A DNA stretch of 64,000 bases, taken from assembly GCA_963971285.1 (NCBI GenBank), contig OZ020246.1:23534494-23598493 (forward strand), in the 5' to 3' direction. Positions 57,201 to 64,000 of this stretch are shown here, piece after piece (the first letter of the stretch is position 1; each line of letters begins with the position of its first letter). Below the pieces are notes generated by a model. That model searched no databases and had not been told where the DNA came from. It was given only the letters and a program-made list of their open reading frames with translations. This DNA comes from Astropecten irregularis (lineage: Eukaryota; Echinodermata; Asteroidea; Paxillosida; Astropectinidae). Position numbers and translations under genes: made by a program.

Positions 57201-59110
57201 GAACAATGTGGAAGATATAATAGTCACCTTTGCTCGTTTCCATTGCTGTTCTGCACCAAATGAGATGACAAAAATAACACCCATCACAAGTACGTGGTGG
57301 CTTGCAAATTTATTGGTCGCACAATCGGTCAATTAAAGGGAGGGTACAGAATTGGTAAGACAAAATACACTTCATGATCACAGATTTACATAAAACTTAA
57401 ACAGTATAATGGTGATGATAGGAGAAAACATCCCATGAAATGTTTTTGTCTGAAATGCCATATTCGTTGAGAAATAAATGAAACTATTTTCCGATTGGAA
57501 TAAATCGCTTCGAAGCGTTTTATTCATCCGTTGAAATGTGTACAGTTCTCTGTACACGGGTTTTCACTATTTTCTTGTGACCCAGATGGCTGATTGACCT
57601 CAAACTTCTACAGGTTTGTCAGTTAAGGTATATGATGGATTACATAATGTGCTTTCACTGTCAGCAACGGGTTTGTCGCAAAAACCAGTTCTGTACCATC
57701 CCTTTGTATGTATCGTACATCACAAATATGTGCGCACATTTTCTTGGTGTGTTTTTTCAAGAAGCTGAAGGGTCTCATATTGAGCGTCGTCTGGTTTCCG
57801 ACCATGCAGTCTCGTGGGACCTTATATCGAAGACATTTTATCTCTCAATTATGATAATCCAATCAGCTCTATTTAATTACATATCCCTACACGTACACTA
57901 GTAATAATAGTATGGGGAAAAATACTTGTTTACCTCCAACTCGGGGCTTTTCATCATGATTCTCGGGCGAACACTGTCAGTCACTGATCATGTATCTCTA
58001 TCTTTATTAGTATTTCTATGATCTCTATGCATGCTATGAGCACTTTTCTTTCTCATCTCAGCCGCGCATTACGTTATATGAAGACTGCATGGTCGGAAAC
58101 CAGACTACGCTCAATATGAGACCCTTCAGCTTCTTGAAAAAACACACCACGAAAATGTGCGCACATATTTGTGATGTACGATACATCGCACATCACAAAT
58201 ATGTGCGCATATATTTGTGATGTACGTTTCGTCGTACATCACAAATATGTGCGCACATATTTGTGATGTGCGATGTCCCTCCTGCGCCACCATAGGGGGG
58301 GCTGTAGCCCCCCACAATTTTGTCAGTAGCCCCCCCCCAAAAAAATGCAAGTGAATTATTTTTTTTTTGAAAATACTGGATTTTTTCAGTTATTAAGCGC
58401 CAATTACATAAAAACGTGTGGGCTATAATGTGCATGTTTTTCGACCCCTAATAAGACATAGCAGAAGCGAGTGTTAGAAGAACCCAAAATATTGGGTCTT
58501 CTAGCCCCCCCCCAAAAAAAAAAATAATGGCTCTTCTAGCCCCCCAAAAAATATTGACTCTAGAACCGCGCCTGGTTTCTCCTCCATCCTACAACCTAGG
58601 CTGCTTTAAGAGGAATGTTAATTCCTACCTTCAGCTCAACTGAGGGCCTTTTCGAAACGGAGGCTTAGGCTCAGGCTCGGCTCTGTCATCCATTATGGTG
58701 AAACTGTAGGTCGTGGTTTTCCATTAAAGCTGAAGCTCTGTTTTCGTTTTCAAACCAGAGAATCTACTTCCAAACCGCAGCCAAATGCCTTGATTTTTAT
58801 ACCCGTTATTTCAGAATGGATTCACGAAATGGTGCCAGAGCCGGAGCCTAAGACACCGTTTCGAAAAGGCCCTGAGTTTGCTTTTGATTCTTCCTTGCCC
58901 CGTATAGTATCCTCTTAGCTAGAATGGTTTGTATTTTGGGGGAACATTATGTATGACGAAATAATCATGATACTACTCACATAGGTTGTGTCTTTACATA
59001 GATGCGTGTCGATGAATGGATCAAACACATTCTGACTGTCCTCAGTTGCATTCTGATCGCACTGGTTGATATCCAAGCTGCTCAGTGCAACATCAATGGT
59101 TGTCACGCCT
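36287..59110 (-). CDS. GPR158: GPR158/GPR179-like class C orphan receptor, last ten exons
   Basis: This is a plasma-membrane receptor of the GPR158/179 group. In mammals it scaffolds RGS7-Gbeta5 in neurons. Exons in coding order: 58981-59110, 45432-45598, 43867-44038 (or 44041), 41763-41831, 40689-40807, 39851-40065, 39242-39386, 37930-38038, 37261-37425, 36287-36544. All joins are in phase, giving about 515 residues. The end of the ectodomain reads GVTTIDVALSSLDINQC. It is followed by a Cys-rich EGF-like module (CRPISGRGFQRGAYLCVCLK; CLQCKKGCDECTDDSTCF), then seven hydrophobic segments. Hallmarks are RKAPSAFNESKF and HLTVTVMVALLFGSK near TM5-TM7. A Lys/Arg-rich linker and a helical segment (DEIQRMSRVLESIQENLTL) come next, and the stop follows only about 140 residues after TM7. 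The vertebrate tail is far longer. Signal peptide and Cache-domain exons were not found and probably lie to the right. Confidence 0.9.
37440..37640. repeat. Truncated relative of the 53495-53877 element
   Basis: Reverse-complement landmarks are shared with 53495-53877: AAAACCTGTTA, CAATAACGGTACCGG, GAAGTGAAAAACCTAATGT and TATGCGTACAGGGGG. The terminal repeat is missing here. Confidence 0.75.
38220..39130. repeat. ~105-bp minisatellite in a receptor intron, interrupted
   Basis: Units contain GGTTGGTATGTGATG, GGCTGCCTCCATCTGGACCA and GGTCTGGTTGGAAAGG. About five occur, with the last separated from the rest by the TTAA element at 38626-39051. Confidence 0.8.
38626..39051. mobile_element. 426-bp TTAA-target MITE (second family)
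   Basis: The ends AGGTTCACTGTAATAAAA and TTTTATTACAGTGAACCT are perfect inverted repeats. TTAA flanks both sides (38622-38625, 39052-39055). Confidence 0.9.
40440..40610. repeat. Short tandem repeats CCTAGTTCCCAA, CCAGC, CCATC
   Basis: Three CCTAGTTCCCAA units, then AAGGCCGGT units, then long CCAGC and CCATC pentamer runs. They lie in a receptor intron, and frames read across them are low complexity. Confidence 0.9.
40945..41705. repeat. 15-bp tandem array, about 50 units
   Basis: The unit is CATTGCCTCGTGTGA with moderate divergence and a higher-order pattern that includes ACATTGACTTTGTGTGACAC. It lies in the receptor intron between the exons at 41763 and 40807. The 15-bp period gives pentapeptide frames (QCHTR, NVTRG, MSHEA) that I reject as coding. 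Confidence 0.93.
42000..43550. other. Receptor intron, no feature recognised
   Basis: No exon, array or clear inverted repeat was found. An 84-codon open frame at 42381-42635 has no recognisable content. Confidence 0.5.
43552..43804. mobile_element. Old hAT-like element, GGGCCCTTTTCCAAACC ends
   Basis: Left CAGGGCCCTTTTCCAAACCT faces right AGGTTTGGACAAGGGCCC, with inner inverted GGCTCAGGCTCCGGC and GAGCCGGAGCC. A second copy lies at 58643-58874. The 8-bp duplication is no longer readable. Confidence 0.65.
44131..44461. mobile_element. TTAA-target MITE, copy 2
   Basis: AGGTAGTATCATACTTTGGT at the left and a diverged ACCAAAATATGATATTACCT at the right, with TTAA on both sides. It lies in the receptor intron left of the 45432-45598 exon. 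Confidence 0.88.
44899..45254. mobile_element. TTAA-target MITE, copy 3
   Basis: Same family, with left AAGGTACTATCATACTTTGG and right CCAAAGCATGATACTACCT between TTAA sites. It is only about 180 bases from the 45432-45598 exon. Confidence 0.85.
45775..45890 (+). mobile_element. SINE type A fragment
   Basis: GTCAGAAGGCATGAAACCAC, CAATGACTTTAATTCAGACA and GTTTCCCTTGTGGGTATTTG match the family body. The tRNA head is missing. Confidence 0.6.
46303..51998 (+). CDS. Unrecognised membrane protein with acidic repeats, nested in a receptor intron
   Basis: I do not recognise this gene. Exons: 46303-46950, 47156-47513, 47654-49534, 49833-49940, 50177-50218, 50519-50623, 50878-50910, 51145-51247, 51992-51998. 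They total 3285 nt, 1094 aa, with GT-AG borders and all joins in phase. Features are a hydrophobic N-terminus (about 8-27; signal anchor or signal peptide), a Ser/Thr-rich region with NQS, NHS and NTT N-glycosylation sites, and a hydrophobic segment at 217-236 followed by TRRRKK. Another hydrophobic segment lies at about 272-298, then about 500 residues of Asp/Glu/Ser/Pro/Thr repeats. A basic C-terminal region made of small phase-1 exons completes it. ATG context is AAAATGT; an in-frame ATG 45 bases upstream is possible. It lies antisense within the 13.4-kb intron of the GPR158-like gene. Alternatives: two overlapping transcripts, or some 3' exons used optionally. Confidence 0.75.
47760..49290 (+). 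repeat. Coding array of ~46-residue acidic repeats
   Basis: About eleven units of roughly 135-144 bases lie within one exon. The core is SPTDADLSSEDSSPTDNSLA, then a variable linker and a SAIHETVEGKSAAE-like end. Two blocks near 48420-48620 and 48860-49040 are almost identical, showing a recent block duplication. The other five frames are open in places only because the sequence repeats. Confidence 0.92.
49699..49740 (+). other. Decayed cassette exon of the nested gene
   Basis: After a good TTTTCAG acceptor comes 42 bases reading DKGIGWFVSVKKSQ in phase 1, the same length as the intact exon 50177-50218 (EKGISWFIPFKKSK). The donor position reads ATATTA where the intact copy has GTAAGA. It therefore looks like a duplicated exon disabled by donor loss. 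Confidence 0.65.
51546..51840 (-). mobile_element. SINE-like element, type B (reverse)
   Basis: An (AAT)n tail at 51543-51560, then the reverse of the 2340-2605 element: CCATTTACACCTGGGTGAAG, AAAGCGTCTTGCCCAAGG and B box GGATTCGAACTCACAA. It lies in the last intron of the nested gene. The CGAAACGCGTCAGGCCCTCC segment just to the left (51493-51530) matches about 825-865. Confidence 0.75.
52311..52316 (+). terminator. Polyadenylation signal of the nested gene
   Basis: The first AATAAA after the stop at 51998, about 310 bases downstream and just before the Penelope-like block. Confidence 0.6.
52356..54060 (-). mobile_element. Penelope-like element A, decayed
   Basis: On the minus strand, reverse transcriptase fragments read EVIANLYMEMFEEEALQ and YVDDTFG (catalytic core). 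After an inserted MITE come the RT thumb-side region (VYPKLMHTDQYVTFDSHH; VKRGVAKCLQDH) and a GIY-YIG endonuclease segment (YEIPCND, stop, EKMYIGETGRPISDRI). Stops and frameshifts show it is dead. Plus-strand frames over it (for example 52449-53009) are antisense shadows. It lies 3' of the nested gene, inside the receptor intron. Confidence 0.85.
53495..53877. mobile_element. 383-bp inverted-end MITE inserted in Penelope copy A
   Basis: The ends CCATAAAGTACGTACGCACG and CGTGCGTACGTATTTTATGG are inverted copies. The insertion splits the reverse transcriptase just after the YVDDTF codons. Inner G/C runs resemble the hAT MITE, but the ends differ. A truncated relative lies at 37440-37640. The superfamily is unclear. 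Confidence 0.8.
54076..54295. repeat. Palindromic junction between the two Penelope copies
   Basis: Left GACCGCAAGACGAACT and TTCTGGTCTTCCTCCTGGC are mirrored by right GCCAGGAGGAAGACCAGAA and GTTCGTCTTGCGGTC, about 85-base arms around position 54185. The two elements thus meet with their 5' sides together. Confidence 0.8.
54296..55536 (+). mobile_element. Penelope-like element B, decayed, inverted to A
   Basis: The plus strand reads RYVDITFVIAP where the RT motif should be YVDD, so the active site is lost. It continues LVHRESDGSLTSTVYSRPTH, VKRGVAKCLQDRASRLVTR, and a broken GIY-YIG end (ETGRPIGERIKEYQLEVRLS). It shares its 3' end (TGACATCGCGTGAC) with element A. The 342-codon minus-strand frame at 54301-55329 is antisense to it and is not a gene. 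Confidence 0.85.
55537..56340. other. Receptor intron, AT-rich, no feature recognised
   Basis: No exon, SINE or inverted repeat recognised. A few AATAAA/ATAAAATA runs near 56140-56160. Confidence 0.5.
56343..56564. mobile_element. Inverted-end element (GGGGCCGATTTCAC family), diverged
   Basis: The right end GTGAAATTGGCCCC and the interior (AGCTTAGCACAAAAATGTC, TTTGGTTGTTAATCCTG) match 17204-17566. Confidence 0.65.
56821..57052. mobile_element. 232-bp hairpin element
   Basis: The arms begin AGCCCACCGCACACTATACG and end with its inverse. They share AAGGATCGCAAAGCATTCTG and AGTCTTAACCGTGA, leaving a loop of only about 55 bases. Target duplication unclear. Confidence 0.85.
57710..58183. mobile_element. 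474-bp fold-back element with ~100-bp arms
   Basis: Left arm 57710-57813 and right arm 58082-58183 are inverted copies (CACAAATATGTGCGCACAT; CAAGAAGCTGAAGGGTCTCA; GGTTTCCGACCATGCAGTCT). The loop is about 268 bases. Confidence 0.85.
58236..58269. repeat. 34-bp perfect palindrome
   Basis: ACATCACAAATATGTGC is followed directly by its exact reverse complement. Further copies of CACAAATATGTGCGCA in both orientations lie at about 58155-58260, extending the right arm of the neighbouring fold-back. Confidence 0.95.
58283..58574. mobile_element. hAT-type MITE, copy 3 (reverse)
   Basis: The right end is CTAGAACCGCGCCTG, and the interior (AATAAGACATAGCAGAAGCG, GGGTCTTCTAGCC) matches 33007-33320 in reverse. 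Flanking words GTCCCTCC (58275-58282) and GTTTCTCC (58575-58582) agree at 6 of 8 positions, an aged target duplication. Confidence 0.8.
58643..58874. mobile_element. Old hAT-like element, copy 2 of 43552-43804
   Basis: AGGGCCTTTTCGAAACGGAG faces CCGTTTCGAAAAGGCCCT, with shared interior AAGCTGAAGCTCTGTTTTC and TCACGAAATGG. Confidence 0.7.
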
Positions 59111-59459
59111 CTGGAGAAAAGGAAATGAACAACACACAGGACGGTCACAAATCAAAATCTTGCAGTAAAAACCTCGGAAGGGATACTTGAACTTGAGTAT
59201 AATTATTTGGTACTAACGACTTCCGTAACGACAATGCGATAATGACACAGTGCCACTAAAGACAACAACTGTGGCAAGAGATGCAGCAGAACAACTACTC
59301 ATTAACCATAATCAATTTCATAATCTATGTAAAGAATATAAACATCTTCAAGAACGGCAAATGCAGTGAAACCATAGGTTTATCATAATTCATTTCATAA
59401 TTATCCATTAAAAAATATCAACGAAGAAAGCTAAGTGACGTATAGTTTAGGACACTATC

Positions 59460-59545
59460 AACATAGAGCTGGATAACTCAATTGGTAGAGCGCCCGTTCG
59501 TGAGGGCGCGGGTTCGAATCTCATTCAAGTCAATTTTACTTGCAC
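59460..59545 (+). mobile_element. tRNA-derived SINE head
   Basis: AGCTGGATAACTCAATTGG (A box) and GCGGGTTCGAATCTC (B box) lie about 45 bases apart. The ends do not pair as an acceptor stem, and the SINE-like CAATTTTACTTGCACC follows. Confidence 0.75.
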
Positions 59546-61524
59546 CCTAATAAGGACGGATCAGATCCCGACCACGCCTCTTCTGCGGGAAAGAGGAGGG
59601 GAGGGGATGTTACTATTCTATTCGTTAGCCTTGCGGAGCTTGATCTTACGCAGTCGATAATTATTACATGTATTTCAATTCAATCAAATATTACATAAAC
59701 GATACTCATGAACAAGTGGCACAACTAGGCCACCGTAGGCTCGCACTGTTGCTAAGGCGGTAAGAGCAAACACGTGGAGCATAATGGGCAATTAAACCGC
59801 GTGCTACACGCATACTAGAATCACCGTGTCCAATGCATGAAGCGTCATCCTCCATTAGTGGCAGTGAAAATGTGAATTGTTGCTCCCAGCGATATAATTA
59901 TTAATTTCATGACATTATACCTTCACTTTACGCAGCTGATGTCTGAAATAGATCGCATTGTACATGTACTTAGACTAAACTGTGCGCAAGCACAGTGCAC
60001 GGACTCGATTTATGGCTATCTATTGTCTTTGTCAATTAACTGGGTCTGAAAAGAAAACAATAGCCATTTCGCTTTCGGCGAAGCAGAATAAAACACACCG
60101 TAAGGTCATTGTCTCCCCTGATTAAAAGAATCAACATTTAATATAAATATTGTGGGGTGTCTTTATTGAGCAGTATATATGTTTTAAAGGCAGCGTACAG
60201 GATTTGCATGGCCTCCAAAAAAATTGTTATTGAGTTTGAGACAGAAAATGGACTCAACGGTTCATAAACAGTGCAAACAGTCACCATGGGAAATCTTGGT
60301 TCATCAGATGCTGAGTTTTTTCAAGGAAATCAAGATTATTTTAGTGTCCTTTAAAAAGATCGTTCGTCCGAATTGACGATTTACTAGCATTTTGAAAGCG
60401 TGGTGTAACCGTGAAGGATTCGAAGGGGACAAGACAATTCAGTCGGCCGTATTTCTGCTATATGAACAAAGCGTAAAAAGGTACCTGAAACAAAGGAAGT
60501 TTAAGACATTCACTTCTGTTTAGGTACCGAATTCAGCCAAAACGCGCATCTTTGCAAATCCTATAATATGCGCCATTTAAACTCTGCCTCCCTTTTGTTG
60601 CATGCAAACATTTCCATGAACATAGTAGATGGCTTTGGCCATTAAGCTCGTACTGAGTTACTGTCCGTTCTACATACGTGCGTATAGGACCATCACACAT
60701 GCGGCAATTTACAGGCAATTAGTTCCATGCAATCTCCAAGAAGAAAAAAACAAAATCGCAAAATTGTCACATAATTTTCTTTTTTAGCGGTAATGATGAA
60801 GTCTTTAAGAAGAAAGTGTCGTCCATGTTATACCTTAGTGTTTGTTATGCACGTAGTTTGTTTGGTACATTGTCTGTAAAAATAATAAGCCTCATGTGAA
60901 AAGGCCCACATGTTCAAACAACTTGTACATTGCAAGAACTATAACAATTGTATAGCATTCGGTGTGACCCATTGTAGCAAAACATTCGACTTTAAAAAAG
61001 GCAACGCAAAAGCCTAAATTGATAAAAGTCTTTTGTCTGCATGTGTGCTAGTGAACACTTGCTTGAATAATGAATAGGGAATGGTAAAAGGAAATGTGTC
61101 AAAGAAAAGTACATGAACCATTTGTTATCATTTTTAGGCCATTGAAATCGCCGTGACACTATGTAATTAAAATGATTGATTCATAATTTGCTCACTTCAA
61201 AAATGGTTGCAATATCGTGCAATGATTAACGTCGCTTGTCAAATTCACATAATAAAGGCACACTCACTGTATTAATCTACACACAACCCAGCGAGTGCCA
61301 TGACCGAAGCTAAACTATTAAATATTTACACCATTTGCCTCAACGCACAATTTCAAAAGGCAAGAAAGGTGAAAAATTTATTGCACGAGTAATAAAAGGC
61401 CAATTTAGCGGGAAAGTGGGTGGATTTGCTATTGTTAAAGACATGTATAGGACAAAATAGAAGCTTTTCCCGATACCTTTACTAAATAATAGAAAATGAA
61501 GGCATTAATTATAAAAAAAGGTCT

Positions 61525-61661
61525 GGGGTCGATTTCACGAAGCCCTACGGTCGATCGTAACTCGAGTAAAATAATACGAAGGATAACCCATCGTATCATA
61601 CGTAGGGCTGTAATTCCTAGGATTAATAGTAAGTTGCGATGAGTTTGGTGAAATCGACCCC
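61525..61661. mobile_element. 137-bp inverted-end element (GGGGCCGATTTCAC family)
   Basis: GGGGTCGATTTCACGAAG faces TTTGGTGAAATCGACCCC. It contains facing CCCTACGGTCG and CGTAGGG segments, and is the most compact copy of the family. Confidence 0.8.
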
Positions 61662-61987
61662 TGATGGTTGGCATTTTTATCAGCATTTTCATGACGTGCG
61701 CCATTAGCAATGATTGTTCGAACTTTGGTTGGCATTCAAGTTACCGAATGATAACCGGATCAATCCACTCTTCATACGTCGTAAATACAGCAATCTAAAA
61801 TGCAAATTATGTACATTTACCACTCAAACCTGTAAATCCGCGGGTACGTTATTTTATTTTTAAAGATATATGGTGTAGAATCAGTGGTAGGCGATTTGTA
61901 ATGTCAAAGTGAAGTTGTAATGACAGTATTAATACCAATAATTTCATTCCTATGAAAGATAAAAGGCCAGTTTCATATTTTTGTTAA

Positions 61988-62339
61988 AGGTAATATCTTA
62001 TTCTTTGGTTTTTGTCAAAGAAATACAGATTCATGAGCAGAAATATCAAGGACGATACATTAACAGTAAAAATTTCAGTCCCATACAGTGCCCACTTTTT
62101 GAGAAAACTGTGAAAAACAGCCACAATATTTCTTAAGTCTTTTCTCTTTTATTTTTGATCTTCTAAAAGATCAAACAGATTTTCGGTCGTTGTTTTACTA
62201 ATTTCTGGATAAATACACTATTTCAGGCGGAAAAATTGTAACTAAATGTTTTTACCACCACCATCTTCATACCCTGTAAGTTATATGTAAATCTGTGAAC
62301 ATTTCTGTTTTGGTCTCTAGCCAAAGTATGATACTACCT
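61988..62339. mobile_element. TTAA-target MITE, copy 4 (reverse)
   Basis: TTAA, AGGTAATATCTTATTCTTTG at the left, and CCAAAGTATGATACTACCT, TTAA at the right. The interior is in reverse orientation relative to 34829-35191. Confidence 0.88.
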
Positions 62340-62855
62340 TTAACACAGAAAAGAGAAAACAGGTTTTTATATCTTCTGGATGGCTGCAGCTAATGTGCAC
62401 AATATAATGAACTCTGCGTTTATAACATAGAATGACACCTCGTGTAATGAGCTTGTCAATAGGAATGCCAATTATTATGAACCTGAATGTAAACCTGAAT
62501 GAACCTGAATGTAGCAAGCTAATTAGGCCTATCATCTGTGATGCGTATTGTCATTGTCCTCTTAATTGTATTTGCAGAAAGGACAACCCCGTTTTTCAAT
62601 AATGTCAAAATTGTGTGTCCATGCAGTCAAGCATGATTATATTTATGCTGGTATAATTATTAAGGCATGATCAGTGCTGATTGTCTTTTGGTAATGTTGA
62701 TGGTCCCCTCAACAGGAACTCACAACAAGCTTAGATTTACGTCATAGCGCATACTGACATTTGTGTACGAAAAAGCAGTTATATGGGCTGTATGTAAAGT
62801 CACGACGCAACACGAAGCCTTTCCTTGCTATACCTTATCATTGGCCCTGCTTAAA

Positions 62856-63215
62856 GGTACAGTACAGGATTGGTAACATACCCAAACAGACATGTTCACA
62901 GATTTACGTATAACTTACAGGGTATGAAGATGGTGATGGTAGAAACACACCGTTCACATTATTTCCGTCTGAAATGCTGTATTTATCCATCAATTAGTGA
63001 AACAAAGACCGAAAATAGTTTTGATCTCGGGGTAAGATTAAAACCATTCTTTATGTTTTATAGGAAAATTTGGTCGGTTGTTCGCTATTTTCTCGTGACT
63101 TATATTTATGTCCGATTGAGCTCAAATTTGCACAGGTGTGTTATTATGTGTACGTGTTGAATTAGACAAAGTGTGAGTGCCATTCTGTGACCTTCACCAA
63201 TCATGTATTATACCT
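62856..63215. mobile_element. TTAA-target MITE, copy 5
   Basis: TTAA, AGGTACAGTACAGGATTGGT at the left and TCATGTATTATACCT, TTAA at the right. The interior keeps TTCACAGATTTACGTATAAC and GAAGATGGTGATGGTAGAAA. The ends are diverged from copies 1-4. Confidence 0.8.
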
Positions 63216-64000
63216 TTAACTGGGTCGGGACAGCAATATTTGTGCTTGCATGTAGTGTCCATGTTACATTTGCTTAATTATAGACCTTTCTTTTGGGCTT
63301 TTATTTTCTTTAAAGAATATGTGACCAAAAATTTAAAACAGTTTTGATCAAAACCAATCTTTATGTTTTATAAGAAAAACAAAGCTTTATTATATCATGT
63401 ACATGCTGGATCAGACAAAGTGTGAGTGCTGTTCTGTGACCTTTACCAATCATGTATACCTTTGAAACTGAGCGCAGTACGACACATGATCAGCCCCATG
63501 AGTGTAGTCTGCATGCGGTATTACGTTGCCTAATGTCAGTTTGCCTGATCGGATGATACAAGGCATTTTAATGGTCACTATAATTATTTGTAATGGGTGA
63601 TCCCACAAAGATATGCCGACTATGATATTGGTTGAACCAAGCGCAATGCAGCTGATAGTCTTAATAGCTATAGGCCTATTATGGCACATTACAGAAATAC
63701 AGTGTAGTCCGCATGTCAATTCAAGCCGTACGTTTAATTAAAATAATATAATGTAATCGGAATGTTATTAAAAACCAAGCCCATGAAAGTCCCAGAACCG
63801 TTTTATTGCAAAAGTGCATCCAAGTTCGAATTTAAACTGAGCGGAAACGATACACAAATGACATGTTTCACTCAAGCTAAAAACATTTACATAAAGCCTA
63901 TGAGTACAGCTCTATATTGTTGTTCACAAAAGATGCGAAGATTCCATTTTTAACACACAAGTCTATAGAAACGGCTGCAGTCACTGGCTACTGGCTGCCA

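Larger units (their letters stand above)
59111..64000. other. Upstream receptor intron or flank, no exon seen
   Basis: The next 5' receptor exon is not recognisable here, although it should end in phase 2 before 59110. Contents are a SINE head (59460-59545), a possible TTAA-type fragment (about 60185-60355), an inverted-end element (61525-61661) and two TTAA MITEs (61988-62339, 62856-63215) with a partial third near 63285-63460. I see nothing else. Confidence 0.5.

Noticed and set aside
60533-60718. 61-codon minus-strand frame with Cys residues
   Set aside because: It has no recognisable domain, splice context or relation to the receptor ectodomain. Likely chance.

Overview
The window is animal nuclear DNA with small exons, GT-AG introns, many MITEs and tRNA-derived SINEs, and one 200-base assembly gap (31349-31548). 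The gene set (oxoprolinase, exosome Rrp41, Lsm14, a GPR158-type class C receptor) and the repeat style suggest an invertebrate deuterostome, possibly an echinoderm such as a sea star. The species is an inference, not something the sequence proves.

Layout, left to right. (1) 1277-12274, minus: the 5' seventeen coding exons (772 codons) of 5-oxoprolinase (OPLAH). The C-terminal part lies beyond the left edge. (2) 12275-14376: a shared upstream region with a 0.9-kb heptamer satellite and an inverted-repeat element. (3) 14377-16658, plus: complete three-exon EXOSC4 (Rrp41), 246 aa. OPLAH and EXOSC4 are divergent neighbours, as I recall them being in vertebrates. (4) 16694-22566: a gene-poor interval between the converging 3' ends of EXOSC4 and LSM14, with a 17-bp tandem array. 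(5) 22567-32258, minus: complete eight-exon LSM14 (RAP55/Scd6), about 499 aa. Its 4.8-kb first intron is a nest of transposons with readable target-site duplications, plus a sequence duplicated on both sides of the gap. (6) 32259-36286: intergenic, repeats only. (7) 36287-59110, minus: the last ten exons (about 515 residues) of a GPR158/GPR179-like orphan receptor: EGF-like module, seven membrane segments and a short tail. Its N-terminal exons were not found.

(8) Inside the 13.4-kb receptor intron (45599-58980), on the opposite strand, is a complete nine-exon gene (46303-51998) that I do not recognise. The predicted 1094-residue protein has an N-terminal hydrophobic segment, two further membrane segments, about 500 residues of acidic Ser/Pro/Asp/Glu repeats, and a 3' series of small symmetric phase-1 exons. 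Two of those carry a KGI-x-WF-xxx-KKS-like motif, and one has lost its splice donor. This is the most novel-looking item here. (9) The same intron holds two decayed Penelope-like elements in inverted orientation and several fold-back elements. (10) 59111-64000: only repeats were recognised.

The four identified genes do not form one pathway. OPLAH belongs to the gamma-glutamyl (glutathione) cycle, EXOSC4 to the RNA exosome, LSM14 to P-bodies and translational repression, and the receptor to neuronal-type signalling. Exon boundaries were set by hand from splice sites, reading phase and family similarity. All joins are in phase and no internal stops were found in the five gene models.
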